15,128 bases of DNA from Halovenus sp. (GCA_028275145.1 JAQCNG010000096.1:1-15128), one strand, 5' to 3'; positions 8,049-14,862 are shown, numbered from the stretch's first letter. Made by a program: numbers and translations. Notes: generated by a model from the letters alone, not told the origin.

Positions 8049-9005
8049 ATGGACGCTGTTGTGCTTGCAGGCGGCTACGCGACACGACTGTGGCCCATCA
8101 CCCGGTACCGGCCGAAGATGCTGCTCCCGGTTGGTGACACAACGGCCGCAGACAGAATACTGACCGAACTCGAATCGGACGACCGCGTCGAGACAATCTA
8201 CCTGAGCACCAACGAGGCTTTTGGGTCGGTGTTCCAGGCCCACGTCGACGAGATGGGGTACGACACAGTCGAGGTGTCGGTCGAGGATACAACCGACGAG
8301 GACGAGAAGTTCGGGGTCGTCGGCGCGCTCGCGCAACTGGTCGAGCGTGAGGGCATCGACGACGACCTGCTCGTCGTCGGTGGTGACAATCTCGTGGGGT
8401 TCGACATCGGTGAGTTCATCGATTACTTCGAGAACCGGAAAACGGCGGTTCTCGCGGCCTACGACGTCGGTTCGCGCAAGGAAGCGCGGTCCTACGGACT
8501 CGTCAACCTCGACGACGAACGGGTCGTCGACTTCCAGGAGAAACCCGACGACCCCGAGAGCACGCTCGTCTCGATTGCCTGTTACCTGTTCCCCGCCGAC
8601 TCGATCCGGTTCGCGGAGTACCTCTCGGACGGGCAGAACCCCGACGAACCGGGGTGGTACGTCGACTGGCTCCAGTCCCGGGAACCGGTACACGCGTTCA
8701 GATTCGAGGACGTCTGGTTCGACATCGGCACGCCCGAGTCGTATCTGGAGACTGTCGAGTGGAAACTGGACGGCGGTTCGCTGGTCCACCCGGACGCGAC
8801 GGTAGAGAACAGTGAACTCGGCGAGACTGTTCACGTGATGGCGGGTGCCGAGGTAACCGACTCGTCGCTGGACCGCACTGTTGTCTTTCCCGACGCGAAG
8901 GTGGAGGACTGTGACCTCGACAGTTCGATTCTGGGCGAGACTGTCGAACTCGACGGGGTCAACGGACGGGACCTGTTGCTGATCGAGCGCGGTGGGAAAG
9001 AGTGA
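8049..9005 (+). CDS. sugar-1-phosphate nucleotidylyltransferase (GlgC/GalU/RmlA-like)
   Basis: This 318-residue enzyme should couple a sugar-1-phosphate to an NTP, giving an NDP-sugar and PPi. The signature loop LAGGYATRLWPITRYRPK spans residues 6-23. The metal-binding Asp is in VVGGDN (D113), and EKP (164-166) and DVWFDIGTPESYLE (221-234) are sugar-site motifs of the family. After residue 245 there is a short, partial left-handed beta-helix-like tail (VHPDATV, GETVHVMAGAEV, GETVELDGVN repeats), shorter than in full GlgC or GlmU enzymes. Glucose-1-phosphate is the likely substrate given the neighbouring glycogen-synthase-like and phosphohexomutase genes, but nucleotide and sugar cannot be read from sequence. 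A role in glycosylation cannot be excluded. It starts at ATG 8049 behind a TATA box. The TGA stop (9003-9005) overlaps the edge of an IS200/IS605-like relic, so the original C-terminus may have been altered. Confidence 0.88.
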   Translation: MDAVVLAGGYATRLWPITRYRPKMLLPVGDTTAADRILTELESDDRVETIYLSTNEAFGSVFQAHVDEMGYDTVEVSVEDTTDEDEKFGVVGALAQLVEREGIDDDLLVVGGDNLVGFDIGEFIDYFENRKTAVLAAYDVGSRKEARSYGLVNLDDERVVDFQEKPDDPESTLVSIACYLFPADSIRFAEYLSDGQNPDEPGWYVDWLQSREPVHAFRFEDVWFDIGTPESYLETVEWKLDGGSLVHPDATVENSELGETVHVMAGAEVTDSSLDRTVVFPDAKVEDCDLDSSILGETVELDGVNGRDLLLIERGGKE

Positions 9006-9006
9006 A

Positions 9007-9290
9007 CTACCCCACCCTGCTCGCGCTGACGTCTTCTCGCGGGCATCGCCCGCTCGAATGGTCCGAGGCGCGTCGCGCCTCGCTACGCTCGCTGAGGGTG
9101 GGGCTTCCTGATTCCACGACACGCTTTTTCACGGGCGGTCGGCGTGCGCCGACAGTCCGCGCAGGGAACGCAGTCTCCGCAGGCGTCGATTCGGAGTGTC
9201 CCACTCCTACTCGGTGGTGATAGCGGATGGGGCCGTCGCCCACCTTCTTGTCGGTGTACTTAGCGGCGGCCATGAGTAGCGCCATCACAG
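9007..9290 (-). pseudogene. TnpB (IS200/IS605 OrfB) C-terminal fragment
   Basis: The minus-strand frame ends at TAG 9009-9007. It carries GHSESTPAETAFPA, then KKRVVESGSPTLSER, which is the poorly conserved but recognisable tail seen in many haloarchaeal TnpB proteins (ETALPV...RVVE.GSPTL...). The RuvC-like catalytic core and zinc ribbon are absent, so no nuclease can be made. The frame stays open further upstream, but that part no longer reads like TnpB. TnpB is an RNA-guided nuclease whose guide (omega RNA, or sotRNA in Halobacterium) comes from the 3' end of the gene. That is exactly the part kept here, though I see no promoter for such an RNA. Assignment rests on the tail only. Confidence 0.5.
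9010..9103. repeat. nested palindromes at the IS200/IS605-like end
   Basis: The outer arms CCCCACCCT (9010-9018) and AGGGTGGGG (9095-9103) are perfect inverted repeats. Inside are GCGGGC-ATC-GCCCGC (9039-9053) and the near-perfect palindrome CGAGGCGCG-T-CGCGCCTCG (9064-9082). As RNA or single-stranded DNA this would fold into a closed stem with two internal hairpins, the sort of structure Y1 transposases and TnpB guide RNAs use. Confidence 0.8.
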
Positions 9291-9350
9291 TATTGCCTTC
9301 GACAGCCACCGTAATAAAACCACAGCACAGTAGGGAAGAAAAACAATGAC

Positions 9351-9432
9351 GGGCGCTGTATCCCCTCCCTACTGCGCTCCTTGTCCGCTGGCGCGGACTC
9401 TGGTGCTCGTTGAGGAAGGGGGATTGGCGCCC
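9351..9432. repeat. long imperfect hairpin at the other side of the relic
   Basis: The arms GGGCGC (9351-9356) with GCGCCC (9427-9432), and ATCCCC (9360-9365) with GGGGAT (9419-9424), form a two-part stem. An inner hairpin GTCCGC-TGGC-GCGGAC lies at 9383-9398. This is the second palindromic end of the mobile-element relic, or the end of a separate nested element. Confidence 0.75.
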
Positions 9433-9444
9433 TGCACCGCAGAA

Positions 9445-9452
9445 GCTAAATC
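9445..9452 (+). promoter_or_regulatory. weak TATA-like box of the small acidic protein gene
   Basis: GCTAAATC lies about 26 nt upstream of ATG 9474. It is AT-poor compared with the other boxes here but sits in the expected place. It is only 13 nt beyond the relic's hairpin arm, so the insertion may have changed the upstream control of this gene. Confidence 0.4.
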
Positions 9453-9473
9453 CGTTCTGGACGTGCACCCGAT

Positions 9474-9827
9474 ATGAGCGAGCAACCGGAAACCGACAAC
9501 ACAACCGACGAACAACCGGTCTCATTCGAGATGGAGATCAGAGACGGCCAGACGGAGATTCGGGTCTCGGGCGACCGGGACAGTTCCGTGGTCGTCCAGT
9601 CCGAGTCCGGCGAGAAGATATACCTGCCACCGGAGGACTTCGACCGGCCCGCCGAGGAACAGACGCCCTACCAGAGTTCCTACCAGGCGGGGGAGAGGTC
9701 ACAGGAGAGCCCGTACGACACCGGCCCCGACGCGGACTCGGTTGTCGGACTGCAGTCGACCTCCGACGGCTACCTCGTTGTCCACCCCGAACCGGTCACC
9801 GACGTCCGGTTTCTCCGCGGACCGTGA
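9474..9827 (+). CDS. small acidic conserved hypothetical protein (117 aa), DUF7510-like
   Basis: I recognise this only as a haloarchaeal conserved hypothetical protein, possibly of the DUF7510 type. The N-terminal 15 residues are acidic and disorder-prone. Next comes a beta-rich part (VSFEMEIRDGQTEIRVSG, residues 16-33, then SSVVVQSESGEKIYLPPEDF). A flexible Tyr/Ser/Gln/Pro-rich linker (about 60-85) follows, and then a C-terminal beta segment (GYLVVHPEPVTDVRFLRG). No membrane helix, signal peptide, Cys pair or catalytic motif is visible. The composition is typically haloarchaeal, so I judge it real. It sits between the nucleotidylyltransferase and the glycogen-synthase-like gene and is convergent with the latter, with 21 bp between stops. 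No function can be inferred beyond that location. Confidence 0.8.
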   Translation: MSEQPETDNTTDEQPVSFEMEIRDGQTEIRVSGDRDSSVVVQSESGEKIYLPPEDFDRPAEEQTPYQSSYQAGERSQESPYDTGPDADSVVGLQSTSDGYLVVHPEPVTDVRFLRGP

Positions 9828-9848
9828 CCCGCCCGGGGACGGTGCCGG

Positions 9849-10904
9849 TCACTGCTCGTCCAGAACCCTCTGGTAGAGCGTGACGTACTCGTCGGCAACC
9901 TCCCCCCACGTCCGGGTCTCGTACTCGAGCGGCGAGGACATCGCCAGCGCGCGCTCGATGCCCCGGGCAATCGCGTCCGAGTCGGGTGTGACCTCGACGA
10001 CACAGTCCTCGGGCAACAGCTCCGCCGCCCCGCTCCGGCAGGCGACGACACGGGTCCCGACCGAGAGCGACTCGACGATGGTCATCCCGAACGGTTCGGC
10101 CAGCGAGGGCGAGACAAACAGGTCGGCGCTGGCGTAGAAATCACCGATCTCTGCCTGGGGGATAAAGCCCGGGAAGATCACCCTGTCGTCGATACCCAGC
10201 AGTTCGGTGAACCGCTTGAGTTGGTCGGTGAGGTGGCCCGACCCGCCGAGAACGAGCGTGACGTCGTCGCGCTGGAGTTTCGACAGCGCGTACAGCAGGT
10301 ACGAGATGCCCTTCTGGTCGGTGTGTCGCCCGAGGAAAAACAGCATCTTCCCGTCGATGCCCAGCTCCGATTTCAACTCCCGACCCGTTGGTTCGACCGA
10401 GGAGAACCCGTTGTAGATGACCGTCGAATCCACGCCGTAGTTCTGCTGGATCCGTTCCCGGGTGAACTCGCTGACAGCGACAACGTGGTCCGAGCGGTTC
10501 GCCACCCGTTGTTCGGTCTTGACCTCGCGCTCGGGTGGGTTGACGTTGCGGTCGTACGACAGCGAGTGAAACGTCGTAATCCACTCGACGTCCGTGTTCC
10601 TGCTGGCCCGCGAGCCGGGGTTGTACCCGAACCAGTCGTTTGTGTGGATGATGTCCGCGTCGGTTGCCCGGTCGGCAAACGCGTCGGCGAGTCGCCCGAT
10701 GCGGGTGATGATGTCGCCGTCGCCGGTCTGAATCCCGTAGATGTGTTCCCGGTCGGGTGGTGCGTACTCCGCAGGCAGCACCAGTTCGAATTCGATGTCG
10801 TCTCTTTGCTCGACCCGCTCGAACAACTCGCCGACGGCGGTGTCGAGTCCCCCGGTGATGTTCGGTGGAAATCCCCAACCGAGCATCAGTGCAGTTGGTG
10901 GCAC
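9849..10904 (-). CDS. GT4 glycosyltransferase, glycogen synthase type
   Basis: This 351-residue GT-B fold enzyme transfers glucosyl units from an NDP-glucose with retention. The N-terminal domain has LGWGFPPNITGG (9-19), a glycogen/starch-synthase-like donor-loop motif, and HTNDWFG (87-93). The C-terminal domain has FLGRHTDQKG (190-199; R193 and K198 are typical donor-phosphate binders). It also has the E-x7-E signature AEPFGMTIVE, with E270 and E278. The length fits archaeal GT4 glycogen synthases, which are shorter than bacterial GlgA. The start is uncertain: GTG 10904 (VPPTALMLGW) is preferred because an AT-rich box lies about 29 nt upstream and relatives usually have a few residues before ALMLGWGFPP; ATG 10886 is the alternative (345 aa). 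It is divergent from malQ and convergent with the small acidic protein gene. A general GT4 role in surface polysaccharide synthesis is possible, but the context favours alpha-glucan. Confidence 0.88.
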   Translation of the reverse strand: MPPTALMLGWGFPPNITGGLDTAVGELFERVEQRDDIEFELVLPAEYAPPDREHIYGIQTGDGDIITRIGRLADAFADRATDADIIHTNDWFGYNPGSRASRNTDVEWITTFHSLSYDRNVNPPEREVKTEQRVANRSDHVVAVSEFTRERIQQNYGVDSTVIYNGFSSVEPTGRELKSELGIDGKMLFFLGRHTDQKGISYLLYALSKLQRDDVTLVLGGSGHLTDQLKRFTELLGIDDRVIFPGFIPQAEIGDFYASADLFVSPSLAEPFGMTIVESLSVGTRVVACRSGAAELLPEDCVVEVTPDSDAIARGIERALAMSSPLEYETRTWGEVADEYVTLYQRVLDEQ

Positions 10905-10929
10905 ACCTCGTACTCGGGATTCCGGCGGG

Positions 10930-10937
10930 AAAAATGC
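10930..10937 (-). promoter_or_regulatory. TATA-like box of the GT4 gene
   Basis: GCATTTTT on the minus strand is the only AT-rich stretch upstream of this gene. It is about 29 nt from GTG 10904 and about 47 nt from ATG 10886, so it mildly favours GTG 10904 with a leaderless message. Confidence 0.4.
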
Positions 10938-10985
10938 CACCACAACAGACCACCCCGAGCGCGACACGCACACGTTCAGCGACCG

Positions 10986-10993
10986 TTTTAAAT
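10986..10993 (+). promoter_or_regulatory. TATA box of malQ (leaderless)
   Basis: TTTTAAAT lies about 27 nt before ATG 11017 and predicts a leaderless transcript. It shares the 112-bp divergent spacer with the GT4 promoter. Confidence 0.75.
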
Positions 10994-11016
10994 GGCCGTG
11001 TCGCGAATCGAAGCGT

Positions 11017-12507
11017 ATGCGTTTCGAACGTCAGAGCGGTGTCTTTCTCCACCCGACCTCGTTACCGTCGCCACACGGGGTCGGTGACCTCGGCGCGGAA
11101 GCACGGGAGTTCGTGGACTTTCTGGCCAGCGCAGACCAGTCGCTGTGGCAGTTCTGTCCGCTGGGTCCGGTCTCCAGCGCCCACGGCAACTCACCGTATC
11201 AGTCCCCCTCCGCGCTCGCGGGGAACCCGCTGCTCATCGACCTGCGGGCGCTGGTCGACCGGGGCTATCTCTCGGCGGCCGAGGTGGACCCCCCTGCGGG
11301 GGTGTCCGACCACGAGGTCCAGTACGACCGTGTGACTGGGTTCAAACAGTCGGCACTGCGGACTGCCTTCGAGCGGTTCGACGAGGTTGCGGACGACCCC
11401 GAGCGGGAGTCGTTCGAGCAGTTCTGCGCGGCCGAGTCCGCGTGGCTCGAGGAGTACGCCCTGTTCGTGGCTCTGAAAGAGGAGTTCGACGACGCAATCT
11501 GGACCGAGTGGCCCGAACCGATAAAGACCCACAGTCCCGCGGCCGTTGCTCGCTACCGGGAGGAACTCGCCGGGGAGTGTCGGTTCCGGATGTTCGTCCA
11601 GTGGCTGTTCGACCGACAGTGGCGCGCCCTCTCGGAGTACGCCGGCGACAGAGGCGTCTCACTCGTCGGTGACCTCCCGATATACGTGGCACTCGACTCG
11701 GTGGACGTCTGGGCACAACCCGAGGTGTTCCTGCTGGGGGATGACCACGAACCGCTCGAGGTGGCTGGTGTCCCGCCGAACCCGGGCGACGACGGCCAGC
11801 GCTGGGGGAACCCGGTTTACGACTGGGACACACTCCGGGAGACCGGCTACGGCTGGTGGTTCGAGCGGTTCGAACGCCTGTTCGACCTCGTCGACATCGC
11901 CCGAATCGACCACTTCAAGGGGTTCGACGAGTTCTGGGCGATTCCGGCGGGGGCAGACCGGCCGGCGGCCGGGCAGTGGCGCGAGGGCCCCGGTGCGGAG
12001 TTCTTCCGGGCCCTGGAGTCCGAGCTCGGTGACCTCCCGTTTCTGGTCGAGGACCTGGGCTTTCTCGACGGGCGGGTTGGCTCACTCAAAGACGAGTTCG
12101 ACTTTCCGGGGATGCGCGTTCCACAGTACGCCGACTGGTGTGAGGAGGGACACATGTACCAGCCGATGCACTTTCCACAGCGGTCGGTCGGGTACACCTC
12201 GACCCACGACACGGACACGATTGTCGGCTACTACCGGGCGCTCGGGGACACACAGCGTGACTGTCTCCAGTACAACCTCGGCACCGACGGGAGCGACATC
12301 AACTGGGAGATAATCGAGGCGGTGTGGAACTCCGATGCTGTTGTCGCGATGACGACGATGCAGGACCTGCTCGGACTCGGCAGCGAGGCCCGGTTCAATC
12401 AACCGGGAACCGCGACGGGGAACTGGCGGTGGCGGGCAACCGACGACGCGTTCGACCCGGATATCGCCGAGCGTCTCCGGCGGGTGACCGACAGAACCAT
12501 CCGGTGA
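11017..12507 (+). CDS. malQ: 4-alpha-glucanotransferase (GH77, amylomaltase)
   Basis: This 496-residue GH77 enzyme moves alpha-1,4-glucan segments between chains and releases glucose from malto-oligosaccharides. It begins MRFERQSGVFLHPTSLPSPHG, the classic GH77 N-terminus. Core motifs are WQFCPLGP (44-51), GNSPYQSPSALAGNP (57-71), GDLPIYVALDSVDVWA (218-233) and GVPPNPGDDGQRWGNPVYDW (251-270). The catalytic residues appear intact: nucleophile D298 in RIDHFKGF, acid/base E345 in LVEDLG and D398 in STHDT. Length is normal for the compact amylomaltase type. The frame is open upstream of ATG 11017, but a TATA box sits in that stretch and the translated extension is not protein-like, so ATG 11017 is the start. 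It likely works with the neighbouring GT4, GH13 and GH15 enzymes on cytoplasmic glucan. Its TGA directly abuts the stop codon of the convergent gene. Confidence 0.96.
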   Translation: MRFERQSGVFLHPTSLPSPHGVGDLGAEAREFVDFLASADQSLWQFCPLGPVSSAHGNSPYQSPSALAGNPLLIDLRALVDRGYLSAAEVDPPAGVSDHEVQYDRVTGFKQSALRTAFERFDEVADDPERESFEQFCAAESAWLEEYALFVALKEEFDDAIWTEWPEPIKTHSPAAVARYREELAGECRFRMFVQWLFDRQWRALSEYAGDRGVSLVGDLPIYVALDSVDVWAQPEVFLLGDDHEPLEVAGVPPNPGDDGQRWGNPVYDWDTLRETGYGWWFERFERLFDLVDIARIDHFKGFDEFWAIPAGADRPAAGQWREGPGAEFFRALESELGDLPFLVEDLGFLDGRVGSLKDEFDFPGMRVPQYADWCEEGHMYQPMHFPQRSVGYTSTHDTDTIVGYYRALGDTQRDCLQYNLGTDGSDINWEIIEAVWNSDAVVAMTTMQDLLGLGSEARFNQPGTATGNWRWRATDDAFDPDIAERLRRVTDRTIR

Positions 12508-13359
12508 TCAGAACTGTATCACCCCGTCCTCGGTGACGACAGTGTCCAGCAACCGCGTCGGCGTGGCGTCGTACCCCGGGTTGGCGATATCGAACCCGTC
12601 TGCGGGTTCGCGCTGCACCTCCGAGGCCGGTCTGTAGTCGTTCTCGAAGGTGAACCCGCCGCCGATGAACTTCGAGGAGGCACCGACGACGGTTGCGGGA
12701 ACGCCGACGTCGTCGGCCGCGAGCGCAATCGGGTAGGTGCCGACGCGGTTGTACACGGTATCGTCGATGAGACAGTTCATACCGAGCAAAACGCGGTCAC
12801 ACTCGGGGAGAAAGTGACCGGCGGCACCGTCGACAATCAGTGTCACGTCGACGGCGTCGCGGCCGGCCAGCTGGCGGGCCGTCCGCCGCCCGAGATACCG
12901 GGGGCGGGACTCTGTCACGTACAGCTCGAAGGACTTGCCATCGTCGAGCGCGTGCTCGAGTGCCGTCATCACCGTCGAGGAGTTCTCGTGGGTCAGGAGG
13001 ACATCGCCGTCGCTGATGAGCGACGCGGCCTTCTGTCCGGCCCCGTTCTTGCTCGTCTCGACTCTCGTGACGACGTCGTCGATAACCTCGCGGAGTTGCT
13101 GTTTGGCCTCCTCGACGGTGTCGGGTTCGGGTTCCGTGACGTCGTCCACGATACGCTGCTGGGTCGTGTACAGTGGGGCGTGCGAGCGGTTCGCCCGCAG
13201 AAGCGCGCTGCTGTTGCGCTCCAGCGACCGGAGAAACTCCTTTACGGTCCGGTACTCCCGCCGGGTGAGTTCCTCAAGTGCCTCGGCCGCTTTTACCGCG
13301 ACGATCGACGCACTCTGTGTCTGCATCTCCTCGACCTGCCGCACCGTTTCGTCGATCAT
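12508..13359 (-). CDS. eIF2B-alpha / R15P isomerase-fold protein, catalytic residues replaced
   Basis: This 283-residue protein belongs to the eIF2B alpha/beta/delta - MtnA - ribose-1,5-bisphosphate isomerase fold. The N-terminal helical half (about 1-105) is followed by the Rossmann-like half with SDGDVLLTHENSS (116-128), YVTESRPRYLG (147-157), TLIVDGA (173-179) and NRVGTYPIALAA (204-215). In archaeal R15P isomerases a catalytic Cys follows TH in the first motif and an Asp lies in GAD before NKIGT; here those positions are E125 and N195 (GMN). It is therefore unlikely to be a working isomerase. It may be the haloarchaeal 'initiation factor 2B-like' paralogue with a sensing, binding or unknown role. 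ATG 13359 is preferred over an upstream TTG at 13386. No clean TATA box is seen. It is divergent from the phosphohexomutase gene. Confidence 0.85.
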   Translation of the reverse strand: MIDETVRQVEEMQTQSASIVAVKAAEALEELTRREYRTVKEFLRSLERNSSALLRANRSHAPLYTTQQRIVDDVTEPEPDTVEEAKQQLREVIDDVVTRVETSKNGAGQKAASLISDGDVLLTHENSSTVMTALEHALDDGKSFELYVTESRPRYLGRRTARQLAGRDAVDVTLIVDGAAGHFLPECDRVLLGMNCLIDDTVYNRVGTYPIALAADDVGVPATVVGASSKFIGGGFTFENDYRPASEVQREPADGFDIANPGYDATPTRLLDTVVTEDGVIQF

Positions 13360-13444
13360 GGGTACATATCTCTCACCCACCGACAAGGATGTTACTACGG
13401 TCGCCCGTCGTGACCGGGTCCCGCTGGCCCGTGTTCCCGCCGAG

Positions 13445-13451
13445 TTTTATG
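13445..13451 (+). promoter_or_regulatory. TATA box of the phosphohexomutase gene (leaderless)
   Basis: TTTTATG lies about 28 nt upstream of ATG 13477. It is very like the box of the nucleotidylyltransferase gene (TTTTTATG), again leaving no 5' leader. Confidence 0.65.
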
Positions 13452-13476
13452 TGACGACCGCCCGTAGGTTCTCTCG

Positions 13477-14856
13477 ATGAGCCAGGTAATTTCATTTGGC
13501 ACAGATGGTTGGCGGGACACACTCGACCGGTTCACCTCACCGCGGGTGAAACAGGTTGGCCAGGCAGTCGCGTCGCATCTCGACGAGACGGGTCACGGCG
13601 GCGAGACGGTAGCGGTCGGGTACGATGCCCGCGAGAGTTCGCCGGGGTTCGCGGCGGACCTCGCGGACGTGCTGACGGCGAACGGGTTCGACGTGGTGAT
13701 GCCGACCCGTGACCGGCCGACGCCACTGACCGCCTACGCGGTTGTGGACCGGGACCTCGCCGGTGCGCTCATGGTGACGGCCTCGCACAACCCGCCGGAG
13801 TACAACGGCGTGAAGTTCATCCCCGAGAGCGGCGCCCCGGCACTGCCGGCGGTGACCGACAGTATCGAGCGCCGCCTCGCCCAACCGGACCCGTTGCCAC
13901 CGGCCGACCACGGCGAACGCCAGACAATTGATCTCTTCGAACCACACCTCCAACACGCGATGGAGTTGCTCGACCCGGACCCCGGGGGAGTGACTGTCCT
14001 CTACGACGCGATTCACGGCAGCGGACGGGGGACAACCGACGAACTGCTGGAGCAGGCGGGTGTGACTGTCGAGCGCCGCCGGTGTGACCAGGACCCGGCC
14101 TTCGGCGGCGGATTACCCGAACCCGCACCCGAGATGCTCGAGGAACTGATCGACCGCGTGACCGGGGGCGAGGCCGACCTCGGCATCGCCAACGACGGCG
14201 ACGCTGACAGACTCGCGGTCGTCACCCCGGAGCGGGGTTACCTCGACGAGAACCTGTTTTACGCCGCCGTCTACGACTACCTCCTCGAGGACGACACCGG
14301 TCCGGCGGTCAGGACGGTGTCGACGAGTTTCCTCGTGGACCGCATCGCGGAGGCACACGGGCAGAGTGTCGCCGAGACTGCCGTCGGATTCAAGTGGGTC
14401 GCCGAGGAGATGCGGACCACCGACGCGCTGATTGGTGGCGAGGAGTCCGGGGGGTTCTCTATCCGGGGACACATCCGTGAGAAAGACGGCGTCCTCGTGG
14501 CGCTGCTCGCCGCACTCGCAGAGAGCGAGGAACCACTCGACAGTCGGGTCGACCGACTGCTCGACACCCACGGCGAGATCCACCAGGGCAAAGTCAGCGT
14601 CGACTGTCCCGACGAGGACAAGGCCCGGGTTATCGAGGAACTCGGCGGCATCATCCCGGACACTGTGGCGGGTGAACCCGTCCGCGACGTCGTCACCCTC
14701 GACGGGTTCAAACTGCTCCTGGGCGACGGTTCGTGGCTGCTGGTCCGCCCGAGTGGAACCGAACCGAAGATGCGCGTCTACGCCGAGGCCGGTTCGCCGG
14801 CACGCGTCGACGCGCTGCTGGCGGCGGGACGAGAACTGTTCGAGCAGGTGTACTGA
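13477..14856 (+). CDS. phosphoglucomutase/phosphomannomutase (alpha-D-phosphohexomutase)
   Basis: This 459-residue enzyme interconverts hexose-6-phosphate and hexose-1-phosphate through a phosphoserine. All four active-site loops are visible in order: TASHNPPEYNG with catalytic S103, the metal loop DGDADRL (240-246), the sugar-binding loop GEESGGFSI (321-329) and the phosphate loop RPSGTEPKMRVY (424-435). The N-terminal FGTDGWRD (7-14) is also typical. Length matches the bacterial/archaeal PGM/PMM family. Sequence cannot separate glucose from mannose or glucosamine substrates, but the neighbouring alpha-glucan genes make Glc-6-P/Glc-1-P likely. It starts at ATG 13477, consistent with a leaderless promoter, and stops with TGA 14854-14856. 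It may supply Glc-1-P to the nucleotidylyltransferase at 8049, or route glucan-derived sugar phosphate into glycolysis. Confidence 0.95.
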   Translation: MSQVISFGTDGWRDTLDRFTSPRVKQVGQAVASHLDETGHGGETVAVGYDARESSPGFAADLADVLTANGFDVVMPTRDRPTPLTAYAVVDRDLAGALMVTASHNPPEYNGVKFIPESGAPALPAVTDSIERRLAQPDPLPPADHGERQTIDLFEPHLQHAMELLDPDPGGVTVLYDAIHGSGRGTTDELLEQAGVTVERRRCDQDPAFGGGLPEPAPEMLEELIDRVTGGEADLGIANDGDADRLAVVTPERGYLDENLFYAAVYDYLLEDDTGPAVRTVSTSFLVDRIAEAHGQSVAETAVGFKWVAEEMRTTDALIGGEESGGFSIRGHIREKDGVLVALLAALAESEEPLDSRVDRLLDTHGEIHQGKVSVDCPDEDKARVIEELGGIIPDTVAGEPVRDVVTLDGFKLLLGDGSWLLVRPSGTEPKMRVYAEAGSPARVDALLAAGRELFEQVY

Positions 14857-14862
14857 CCGACC

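Larger units (their letters stand above)
9003..9440. mobile_element. degraded IS200/IS605-type element (TnpB relic with palindromic ends)
   Basis: This 468-bp gap between genes is not ordinary spacer. It contains, on the minus strand, a stretch reading like the C-terminus of a haloarchaeal TnpB. It has a palindromic block at each side: 9010-9103, with nested hairpins, and 9351-9432. The minus-strand end ...GGGTGGGGTAG followed by TTCAC (9006-9002) looks like the right end of haloarchaeal IS200/IS605 elements. Most of tnpB, and any tnpA, is missing. This resembles the palindrome-associated, TnpB-derived miniature elements (PATEs) described in haloarchaea. The boundaries are approximate, and it may be two nested relics. 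Confidence 0.6.

Noticed and set aside
8022..9122. 366-aa minus-strand open frame opposite the nucleotidylyltransferase
   Set aside because: The plus strand has an unmistakable nucleotidylyltransferase signature and a TATA box. The minus frame extends through the palindromic relic and has no domain.
9383..9398. GTCCGC-TGGC-GCGGAC hairpin as a rho-independent-type terminator of the nucleotidylyltransferase
   Set aside because: It lies nearly 380 nt after the stop, has no T-tract, and is part of a larger symmetric palindrome better explained by the mobile-element relic.
9007..9525. 172-aa minus-strand open frame as a functional gene
   Set aside because: Only its last part resembles a TnpB tail. 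The rest spans the 9351-9432 hairpin and runs antisense into the 117-aa gene, so I treat it as a pseudogene fragment, not an intact protein.
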